From PNNG01 sp046291695 (GTDB lineage Bacteria > Bacteroidota > Bacteroidia > UBA7662), in contig JBKBSO010000010.1 of assembly GCA_046291695.1 (NCBI GenBank), positions 1 to 64,000 on the forward strand: a stretch of DNA of 64,000 nucleotides, read 5' to 3'. A model generated the notes under the pieces. The model saw nothing but the letters and a program-made list of their open reading frames with translations. It did not search any database and was not told the DNA's origin. Position numbers and translations under genes: made by a program. This document shows, one piece after another, positions 1-7,700 of the stretch. Positions within the stretch are counted from its first letter, which is position 1; each line of letters opens with the position of its first letter.

Positions 1-225
1 TGGCGAAAATCTCTTCCAGAGGCTTGCAATAGCACTTTCAAGCTCTAACTTGCAATCTTGCGGATGAGCAGAAAAAACTATATTTTTTCTGAAACTGGCA
101 AAAAATATTTTTTTACGCATCATTGCCATGAAAGCCGCAGGCTTTTGTTCTGCTGTGCTACGGCCATAGCACAGCACATTGCGCCGCCGCTTTTCTTCCC
201 ACTTCCCACTTCCCTCTTCTTTACC

Positions 226-233
226 TACCTTTG
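226..233 (+). promoter_or_regulatory. Bacteroidota -7 element (TACCTTTG) for the rRNA methyltransferase
   Basis: TACCTTTG matches the TAnnTTTG consensus used by the Bacteroidota primary sigma factor. It ends only 4 nt before the GTG at 238, so the transcript would be leaderless or nearly so. No clear -33 TTG is present at the expected distance. Confidence 0.5.
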
Positions 234-237
234 CGCC

Positions 238-1401
238 GTGTCGATATTTGAAACCCAAGCCGATTTGCTCATAACCTGCTACAAGCGTTTGGGCCCATTT
301 TTAGATCAGGAATTGCGTACACTGGGATATGTGCCCAGTTATGTAAGCGAAAGCATGGTACGGGTGCCCGGTACGGCCACCGATGCCATGTTGCTCAACA
401 TGAAATTGCGCACTGCCAGTCAGATTTTGTACCCGCTGCTGCAATTTGATGCGACGGAGCCCGAGCAGGTATACGATGCCCTCAAGCGTTATCCGTTTGA
501 GCGACTGTTGATGCCCGAGGGTTATTTTTCGGTGAGTTCGCACGTAAAGCACCCCAGTGTAAACAACCCCATGTTCATCAACATGAAGGTAAAAGATGCG
601 ATAGTGGACCGTATGCGCGACAAAACCGGCAGGCGACCGAACACCGGCTCGGAATTTCGCGGGGCTGTATTGCACCTCTATTGGGTAGGCGAGCAAGCCA
701 CTTTGTATACCGATACTTCGGGCGAAACCATTGCCCGCCACGGCTACCGCTTGCATCCCGGCAAAGCCCCCTTGCTTGAAAGCATTGCCGCAGCCATGAT
801 TTTGGCTACAGGCTGGGAGTCTTCACAACCCCTGCTTAATCCCATGGGCGGTGTAGGTACGCTTGCTATTGAAGCGGCTTGCATGGCCACACAGCGCTAC
901 CCGGGTTTGTACCGCCGCCGCTATGCTTTCCAGCATTTGCAGGGATATAAAGAGCGCGATTATCTCGAGGCCCTGCTCGATTTGGAAGATCTGGTACAGG
1001 AAGTGGAGATGCCTAAAATTGTTGTGAACGACCGCGACACCCGCATGCTGAGCTTTGCCTTGCAGAATGCCGAAAAGGCCGGTGTGCGCAATTATATCGA
1101 AACGGTGGGCGGCGATTTCCGCGAATTAAGCATACCCGAAGCCACCGGCTGGGCCATTTTAAATCCCGAATATGGCGAACGCCTGGGCGAAATTGATCAG
1201 TTAACCCAGGTTTATGGCGAAATCGGCAGCTGGATGAAACACAGTCTGCCCGGCTGGAAAGTCGGCCTGATATCGGGTAACCTGGAGCTGTTGAGTAAAA
1301 TTGGCCTGAAGCCCGATCGGCGTATTCCCTTGTTCAACGGCCGGATTGATAGCCGTTTTTGTTTGTATAGCATGTACGCGGGGACGAAGCGGGAGTTTTA
1401 G
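238..1401 (+). CDS. RlmL/YpsC-type THUMP 23S rRNA guanine-N2 methyltransferase
   Basis: The protein is 387 residues from a GTG start at 238, which matches the usual length of YpsC and the N-terminal half of RlmL. The open frame runs back to 58, but that part reads as low-complexity non-coding DNA. A TACCTTTG -7 promoter element at 226-233 also argues for the 238 start. A THUMP-containing N-terminal half (about 1-160) is followed by a Rossmann methyltransferase domain. The SAM loop is NPMGGVGT (201-208) and the catalytic motif IV is NPEY (309-312) followed by GERLG. The family methylates the N2 of a guanosine in 23S rRNA in the cytoplasm. Two departures are visible: motif IV is NPEY instead of the usual NPPY, and the SAM loop lacks the usual Cys/Ser (MCGSGT in RlmL). 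The family assignment is firm; activity and exact target base are not proven. Confidence 0.85.
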   Translation: MSIFETQADLLITCYKRLGPFLDQELRTLGYVPSYVSESMVRVPGTATDAMLLNMKLRTASQILYPLLQFDATEPEQVYDALKRYPFERLLMPEGYFSVSSHVKHPSVNNPMFINMKVKDAIVDRMRDKTGRRPNTGSEFRGAVLHLYWVGEQATLYTDTSGETIARHGYRLHPGKAPLLESIAAAMILATGWESSQPLLNPMGGVGTLAIEAACMATQRYPGLYRRRYAFQHLQGYKERDYLEALLDLEDLVQEVEMPKIVVNDRDTRMLSFALQNAEKAGVRNYIETVGGDFRELSIPEATGWAILNPEYGERLGEIDQLTQVYGEIGSWMKHSLPGWKVGLISGNLELLSKIGLKPDRRIPLFNGRIDSRFCLYSMYAGTKREF

Positions 1402-1421
1402 CTCGCTTCGCTCGTGGGGGG
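1402..1421. repeat. CTCGCTTCGCTCG-type GC-rich repeat, copy 1
   Basis: The motif CTCGCTTCGCTCG followed by a G run begins immediately after the stop codon of the methyltransferase gene. The same motif recurs at 3942-4007 and 27625-27775, with degenerate relatives at 48377-48486. Function unknown. Confidence 0.7.
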
Positions 1422-1541
1422 CGAGGCTTGGGGCGGACTGTTTCGGAATTCGAATCGTGAATCGTGAATAACGGGTGCAGTAGCACGAGTAATAAATCCT
1501 TCCCTAAAGTAGGTGCCCTGTACCCAATCCCCAATCCCCAA
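1417..1541. repeat. 125 bp direct repeat, copy 1 (partner at 4005-4123)
   Basis: From GGGGCGAGGCTTGG to the CCCAATCCCCAATC tract this sequence is identical to 4005-4123, apart from one extra CCCAATC heptamer here. It contains heptamer-phased GAATCGT units. The two copies bracket the arsR-persulfide dioxygenase pair. No coding potential was seen. Confidence 0.85.
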
Positions 1542-1587
1542 TCATAAATCATAAATCGAAATCATCAATCGCAAATCACAATTGAAA

Positions 1588-1836
1588 GTCGTTTAGTTAA
1601 CGAATCATTGAGTTGAGTGAAAGAAACTGGGTTGAAACGGCTCTTTCTGGGTAATCAAGCGCATTGCGAAGCAAAAGCGGTCAGCAATCGAAAAAAGTTT
1701 TGCATTGCACAGCAACTTTGGTGTTCTCTCTGGCTTGTTTGCTGCACAGACTATCCGCATTATCTGCGTAATCTGTGTTGAAAACCTCGGCCATCCGGGG
1801 GTAAAAAATTGAACTTACCTTGCTTAACTAAACGGC
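1588..1836 (+). repeat. MITE-like element, copy A
   Basis: This is a 249 bp non-coding element that begins GTCGTTTAGTTAACG and ends TTAACTAAACGGC, so its ends form an inverted repeat. The interior includes GCGCATTGCGAAGCAAAAGC and CCTCGGCCATCCGGGGG. It is nearly identical to copy C (4151-4406), with about ten differences by eye. No transposase is encoded. It is followed by AATCATA heptamers and then copy B. Confidence 0.8.
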
Positions 1837-1865
1837 ATTGAATCATAAATCATAAATCATAAATC

Positions 1866-2139
1866 AATGTCGTTTAGTTAACGAATCATTGAGTTGAGTG
1901 AAAGATACTGGGTTGAAACGGCTCTTTCTGTGTAATCAAGCGCATTGCGAAGCAAAAGCGGTCAGCAATCTAAAAATGAGGTCCCGTGCACAGCCGAAGG
2001 TCGTTTTCTGCCTTGTTTGTATATCGCACAGGCTTTCTGCGTTTTCCGGGTAATCTGTGTTGAAAACCTCGGCCATCCGGGGGTAAAAAGGTGGGGTTAG
2101 CATGTTAGAAAACTTATCAGTGCTTAACCAAACGACATT
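1866..2139 (+). repeat. MITE-like element, copy B
   Basis: This is a 274 bp relative of copy A, in the same orientation and 29 bp downstream. Its outer ends CAATGTCGTTTAGTTAA and TTAACCAAACGACATTG form 17 bp terminal inverted repeats with one mismatch. The middle has diverged and the 3' part is longer than in copies A and C. Together with copy A it fills the 790 bp between the methyltransferase gene and the end of the convergent dioxygenase gene. Confidence 0.8.
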
Positions 2140-2192
2140 GATTTCAGATTTGCAATTTCTTGTCCTGCTCCTTCAGGCGCACACTTCCCGCT

Positions 2193-3593
2193 TCATACCT
2201 GGCTTTGACCACAAGCCGTTTCAACCACCGGAAATGCGCCTGTTTTTTGCATGGCGCCCCATCCTCCGTAAATATTGGTGATGTGATGGATGCCGTGGCG
2301 TTTGAGGAGAGAGGCCGCAATGACCGAGCGATAACCGCCAGCGCAATGCAACAAGGCCGGGGCTTGGGGCCATTTTTTAATTTGCTCCGGCAGGTCCTGC
2401 AGGCTCAGGTGTTGGGCGCCTTCGGCATGGGCGCTTTCCCATTCGCCGGGCTTGCGTACATCCACCAATGCTTGGCCGGCGGCAAATTGCCGGGCGGCTT
2501 CCTCGGCATGCACCGATTGCAGCTGGTCGACAGGCAAATCGCCTTGCTCCAGCGCCCGGCCATCGAATACCCAATAGCCTAGTACATGCTCATAACCCAC
2601 GCGGGCCAAGCGTGTGATGGCTTCATGGGCCTTCTGTTCCTGATTTACCACAACCAATAAGGGCTGCTTGATGGAGATGAGCGTGCCCACCCAAATGGCA
2701 AATTGTCCGTCGAGACCAATGCTGATGCTGCCTTTGATGAAGCTTTTTTCGAATTCGAGCACCGGGCGGGTGTCGAGCACCAGCACGCCTGCTTCGAGCG
2801 CCTTTTGCACTTCGGCAGTACCCAGCCGTTGGAGGTTTCGTTGGTGAACCTCTTCGAGCGGTGCATAACCTTGCTGGTTGATGCGCGCGTCTTCGAAGAA
2901 GTATGCCGGGGGTGCGCTGAGTCCTTCGGTGACAGCCGTAATAAATTCGGTCTTGCTCATGGGCTGTAAGGCATAATTGCTCATGCGCTGCTTGCCAATG
3001 GTCGAAAAGGTTTCTTTGCCAATGTTTTTGCCGCAGCTCGAGCCGGCACCGTGGGCGGGGTACAGGATCACTTCATCGGGCAAGGGCAGGATTTTGTTGC
3101 GAAGGGAATCGTACAACATGCCGGCCAGGTCGTTTTGGCTGAGGTCGCTTTTTACGGCGAGGTCGGGTCGCCCCACATCGCCAACAAACAAGGTATCGCC
3201 CGAAAAGAGGGCGTGTGGCTGCTGTTGTTCGTTGTAGAGCAGGTAGCAGCTTGATTCGGGGGTATGTCCGGGCGTGTGTAGCAGCTCAAGTTCGAGTTTG
3301 CCCAGGCGAAAACGCTCGCCATCCCGGGCGGTGTAGGTATCATATTGGGTGTGGGCACCCGGCCCATAAATAATTTGCGCCCCGGTTTTACGGGCCAAAT
3401 CGATATGTCCGGATACAAAATCGGCGTGGAAGTGTGTTTCGAAGATGTATTTGATGGTGGCTCCCCGATCGGAGGCCAGTTCGAGGTAGGCTTCGGTTTC
3501 GCGAATGGGGTCAATTACAGCGGCTTCTCCTTGTGATTCGATGTAGTAGGCCGCTTCTGCCAAACAGTTGGTATAAAGTTGCTGGATGTACAT
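2193..3593 (-). CDS. MBL-fold persulfide dioxygenase with two rhodanese domains
   Basis: The 466-residue protein has an ETHE1-like metallo-beta-lactamase domain (about 1-230). Its metal ligands are the THFHAD motif (His54, His56, Asp58), His110 in HTPGH, Asp133 in SGD and His181 in PAHG. Two rhodanese domains follow. The first (about 255-350) lacks the catalytic cysteine. The second (about 355-450) has it in HCAGGYRS. This layout is that of CstB-like persulfide dioxygenase-sulfurtransferases, which oxidise glutathione or low-molecular-weight persulfides to sulfite or thiosulfate in the cytoplasm. The gene lies 11 nt downstream of an ArsR-type regulator on the same strand, which suggests a sulfide- or persulfide-responsive pair. 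The architecture is clear; the precise thiol substrate is not. Confidence 0.88.
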   Translation of the reverse strand: MYIQQLYTNCLAEAAYYIESQGEAAVIDPIRETEAYLELASDRGATIKYIFETHFHADFVSGHIDLARKTGAQIIYGPGAHTQYDTYTARDGERFRLGKLELELLHTPGHTPESSCYLLYNEQQQPHALFSGDTLFVGDVGRPDLAVKSDLSQNDLAGMLYDSLRNKILPLPDEVILYPAHGAGSSCGKNIGKETFSTIGKQRMSNYALQPMSKTEFITAVTEGLSAPPAYFFEDARINQQGYAPLEEVHQRNLQRLGTAEVQKALEAGVLVLDTRPVLEFEKSFIKGSISIGLDGQFAIWVGTLISIKQPLLVVVNQEQKAHEAITRLARVGYEHVLGYWVFDGRALEQGDLPVDQLQSVHAEEAARQFAAGQALVDVRKPGEWESAHAEGAQHLSLQDLPEQIKKWPQAPALLHCAGGYRSVIAASLLKRHGIHHITNIYGGWGAMQKTGAFPVVETACGQSQV

Positions 3594-3604
3594 GTGTTGT
3601 TGGT

Positions 3605-3892
3605 TTAATCGCTTGCCAGGTCGCCCACTGCGCTACGTACTTGCGCCCACCGGATATAATTGATGCTGTAGAAGGTATTTTTCCCGGATTTTCGCATTTC
3701 GAGCAGCTTACATTGGGTAAGTACGCGCAGGTGATGTGAAACCAGGCCTTGGTCGAGTTGTATAATGCCACACAAATCGGCCACATTGAGCTCGGTATGC
3801 TTGTGTAGAATTTCCAAGATGCGCATCCGGTTGGGTTGCGCGAGGCTGCAAAGCAGTTCGTAAATGGATTTGACGTTTTCGCTGGTGAGCAC
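3605..3892 (-). CDS. ArsR-family winged-helix transcriptional regulator
   Basis: The 95-residue protein has the compact ArsR fold. A PNRMRILEIL helix is followed by the recognition helix QGLVSHHLRVL (about 48-58) and a beta wing ending in FYSI. The start is GTG at 3892. It is cotranscribed with, and directly upstream of, the persulfide dioxygenase gene, so it probably represses that gene. Cysteines sit at 15, 41 and 61. Cys41 lies near the position of one sensor cysteine of SqrR/BigR-type persulfide sensors, but the partner cysteine near the C-terminus is absent, so a different sensing chemistry is possible. The inducer is inferred from context only. Confidence 0.85.
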   Translation of the reverse strand: MLTSENVKSIYELLCSLAQPNRMRILEILHKHTELNVADLCGIIQLDQGLVSHHLRVLTQCKLLEMRKSGKNTFYSINYIRWAQVRSAVGDLASD

Positions 3893-3941
3893 GAGGGTGG
3901 AAATAAGGCTGTGAATATAATAAAATTTGTTGAAGGAGAAT

Positions 3942-4007
3942 ACTCGCTGGCGCTCGCTGGGAGGTACTCGCTTCGCTCGTGGGAGGCGCTCGCGGAGCTC
4001 GCTGGGG
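3942..4007. repeat. CTCGCTTCGCTCG-type GC-rich repeat, copy 2
   Basis: A run of CTCGCTGGCGCTCGCTGGGAG and CTCGCTTCGCTCGTGGGAGG units just upstream of arsR. The stretch GTACTCGCTTCGCTCGTGGG through GGAGCTCGCTGG is nearly identical to 27704-27770. Non-coding. Confidence 0.7.
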
Positions 4008-4123
4008 GCGAGGCTTGGGGCGGACTGTTTCGGAATTCGAATCGTGAATCGTGAATAACGGGTGCAGTAGCACGAGTAATAAATCCTTCCCTAAAGTAGG
4101 TGCCCTGTACCCAATCCCCAATC
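4005..4123. repeat. 125 bp direct repeat, copy 2 (partner at 1417-1541)
   Basis: This is identical to 1417-1541 except for one missing CCCAATC heptamer. It lies upstream of arsR and is followed, as copy 1 is, by AATCATA heptamers and then a MITE-like element. The two flanks of the arsR-dioxygenase cassette are therefore built from the same blocks in the same order. Confidence 0.85.
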
Positions 4124-4150
4124 ATAAATCATAAATCGGAAATCATAAAT

Positions 4151-4406
4151 CAATGTCGTTTAGTTAACGAATCATTGAGTTGAGTGAAAGATACTGGGTT
4201 GCAACGGCTCTTTCTGTGTAATCAAGCGCATTGCGAAGCAAAAGCGGTCAGCAATCGAAAAAAGTTTTGCATTGCACAGCAACTTTGGTTTTCTCTCTGG
4301 CTTGTTTGCTGCACAGACTATCCGCGTTATCTGCGTAATCCGTGTTGAAAACCTCGGCCATCCGGGGGTAAAAAATTAAACTTACCTTGCTTAACTAAAC
4401 GACATT
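4151..4406 (+). repeat. MITE-like element, copy C
   Basis: This 256 bp element begins CAATGTCGTTTAGTTAA and ends TTAACTAAACGACATTG, a perfect 17 bp terminal inverted repeat. It is very close to copy A across its whole length. It sits in AATCATA heptamer sequence on both sides. The rest of the gap to the adhesin gene (4407-4675) shows only heptamer sequence and AT-rich DNA, with no convincing gene. Confidence 0.85.
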
Positions 4407-4675
4407 GAATCATAAATCGGAAATCATAAATCCCAAATCGGGAAGCCGCTTCCTCAGCATGGAATAAATAGGGGTTTATGCCAACCGTGCATCCTTTTTT
4501 TTTAGGCCTTCATTGTGGATATATCAATGCTTTTTGTAGATAAGTACCCATAATTGGACACTTTCTTTATGCTGGAAAAATCTGTGTATGGGCGTTATGT
4601 CGTATGTTTACCCACCGGTCGATAGTGTGGCGTGGGAAATGAGTTTCATTTTGGGAAAAAACAGGAAAGCGCGTC

Positions 4676-4705
4676 TTGTATTTGGATAGATTCTTGCTAC
4701 ATTCG
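4676..4705 (+). promoter_or_regulatory. Promoter of the adhesin/fimbria/motor gene train
   Basis: A -33 TTG at 4676-4678 is followed after exactly 19 nt by TACATTCG at 4698-4705, one base from the TAnnTTTG consensus. This fits the Bacteroidota primary sigma promoter. It lies inside the longest open frame, so translation must start downstream, at 4712 or at 4739/4742. Confidence 0.5.
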
Positions 4706-4711
4706 GCGATA

Positions 4712-7700
4712 TTGAAAACTACTGCGCGCATATTACAAGTGTTGGCAAAAAACAAAGCCACAGCCGTCTTGTCGAAAACCGGCTTGGTGTTGTTGGCGTG
4801 CTTTCTATTTACCGGTTTGGCATTTGCACAAACGCCTATTGTTTCTACCCAATCGGGTAACTGGGATCAGCCAAGTACCTGGTTTGGAGGTGTTGTACCC
4901 ACGGCATCCGATCCGGTTGTTGTTTCGTCGGGCCATACCGTAACCCTGGTGGCCAACACCAGCATCAATACCTTGCTAACGGTAAACGGAACCCTGGCCC
5001 TGGCCACGCGGAATATGACTGCAGGTGGTTTGGCCGGGTCGGGCTTCATCAGCACGGCCAGCGGCTCTCCGCAGCTTACCATTGGCAGCCTCAACACCAA
5101 TACCGCCTTTACAGGACGCATTGGGCCAGGCGCCATCGCCTTCATTAAAAATGGCACGGGTCGACTCGAACTTACTTTCGAAAACACCTATACCGGAGCC
5201 ACCACCATCAATGCCGGTAGCATTCGCATCACCAACCCCCAAGCATTGGGCACCTCTATCGGTAGCGTAACCATTAACGACGCCGCAGCCCTGGAGCTCT
5301 CGAGCTTGGCAGGTTTTACCTTTACCCGACCCCTGGGCATCCGTAAGTTTGGTCCCGATGCCAACGGGGCCATCCTCAACGTGGCGGGTGACAATATTTT
5401 ATCGAATACAGTTACGCTCAACGATGAGGCCGGCATTGGCTGTACCGGCGGCAGTTTAACCCTCAGCGCCACCACTTCGGTAACCGGCGCTACCTGGCCC
5501 TTGTACATCCGGGGTACGCAAGCCATCAGCATTACGGGCAACATCACCACCACCACAGGAGCGCTCTTTAAGCAAGGCACCAATACCCTCAGCCTGAGCG
5601 GTGCCAGTACCTTTTCGGGTGGGGTAAACCTGGAGCAGGGTGTTATTTTGGCCCGCAGCAATGGCGCCCTGAGCAATGCCGGAACGGTGACCGTAAGCAG
5701 CGGAGCTACGCTTCGACTCGAAAACGATATTACCATCGCACGTCCCATTAACATCAATGGTAATGGGGTAAGCAGTGGCGGTGCCATTCGCCAAATCAGT
5801 GGCAGCAATATCATTTCGGCCACCATTACCATGCAAAGCGGTGCCCGCATCCAAAGCGATGGCGGACTGCTTACGCTTTCAAACGCCACATCGGTAAGCG
5901 CAGCCGGATTTAACCTGACCTTTTCGGGCAGTGGCAATATGACCATTTCGGGCAACCTGGCCCTTACCGCCGGCAGCGTGACTAAAATCGGAAACGGTAC
6001 CACCACCTTCATGGTAGCCAATACCTATACCGGCGGTACCACCATGTCGGCCGGGGCCATCAACATCCGCAATGCCAACGCCTTGGGCACCACAGGCACC
6101 ATTGAAGTCACCAGCGGAGGCACACTCCAACTCGAAGGCGGCATCACCTTTAGCCGGGCAATAACCATCAATGGAAACGGAACCGGCAACAATGGCGCCA
6201 TTCGCGGTTTTGGCGGTAGTAACACCATCAGCAGCACCATTAGCCTGAGCGGCAATGCGCGGATATATTCCGACAATGGGGGCACCCTTACCTTGAGCAA
6301 TACCACCGCGGTTTCGGGAGGGGGCAACAACCTGAGCATAGGCGGCAATAACGACATCAACGTAAATGGTAACCTCAACCTGGGCAGTGGCAGTCTCACC
6401 AAACTGGGCAATGGCACGGTGATCCTTACGGTCTCGAATAGCTTTACCGGAGGCGCAACCGTTTCGGGCGGTGCGCTACGTATCAACAACCAAAATCGCT
6501 TGGGCAGTAGCGGCGATATCACCATTACATCAGGGGGTTTACAAATTACCGGCGGCATCACCATCTCACGCCCCATCTTCTTGAGCAGCACTACCGGCTC
6601 CGGCGGTATCCAAAGCATTAGCGGCAATAACACCATCAGCAGTACCATTGAGCTTACCAACAACGCCAGAATCAATGCCGATGCCGGCACCCTTACGCTT
6701 TCTAATGCCAATTCAATAAATGCTACCAACCGCAACCTCTGGCTTGGGGGTGCTGGCAATATGAACGTACAAGGCACCATCACCATTGGCACCGGTAACC
6801 TCACCAAAGACGGTTCCGGCACGGTAACCTTGCAAGTGCCCAACACCTATACCGGCACCACCAATGTGAGTGCAGGCACCCTGGTGTACGGCACCAACGA
6901 CATCATTTTTACCGGCGACCTCAACGTCAACGGCGGTACCCTCAACATCGGCCCCTACAACGATGAAGTCGGCATCATCAGCATTTCGGGATCGGGCAGC
7001 ATTATTGGCACCGGAACCTTGAACTCCACGGCGGGTTACGAGTTTCAGTCGGGTAGCATCGATGTGGTGCTCGGCGGCAATGTGGGCCTCACCAAAACCA
7101 GCACAGGAACCCTTACCCTTACCGCCGCCAATACCTTTACCGGACAGGTATGGATACAGCAAGGCACGCTCATTGTGAGCTCCCTGAATCGGGTGGTTGG
7201 CGGCAATCCCAGCAGTAATTTGGGGGCACCAACTACGGTGGCCAACGGTACTATACGCATGGGTAATGGTAATAATACCGCCACCCTGCGCTACGAAGGC
7301 CCGGGCGAAACTACCGACCGTGTATTTGAGCTGGCGGGCACCACCGGACTTATCATTATTCAATCGGCGGGCACAGGCGGCTTAACCCTCAACGGAAACT
7401 TTAATGCCACAGGTGCAGGCAGCAAAACCCTACGCTTCGACGGCGCCAATACGGGCACGCAGCTCAATACCATCAACGGGCAAATCAACAATGCCTCACC
7501 CACGCACATTACCAGCCTCGATTTTAGATCTCAAGGTAACTGGCTCTTGCCCAATGCCAACAGCTTTACCGGTAGAACCGACCTCTCCAACAATACACGC
7601 GTAATCATTCGGCACAACCATTCCCTGGGTATCAATCCCGACCGCACCCGCGTAAATACCGGGGCCATGCTGGAGCTTTGGCACAATGGTACCCCCATTA

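Noticed and set aside
151..176. Hairpin with 10 bp arms TGCTGTGCTA and TAGCACAGCA as a terminator
   Set aside because: No T run follows it, and the upstream gene lies outside the window, so its role cannot be judged.
4676..4711. Longer N-terminus of the adhesin from TTG at 4676
   Set aside because: This start would fall on the promoter's own -33 element and add residues before an otherwise good signal peptide.
5188..6021. Long antisense frames inside the adhesin gene, including 5188-6021, 10064-10954, 10585-11514 and 14381-15208
   Set aside because: The AC-rich repeat codons of the adhesin leave few stops on the other strand. The translations are compositionally odd and resemble no protein family.
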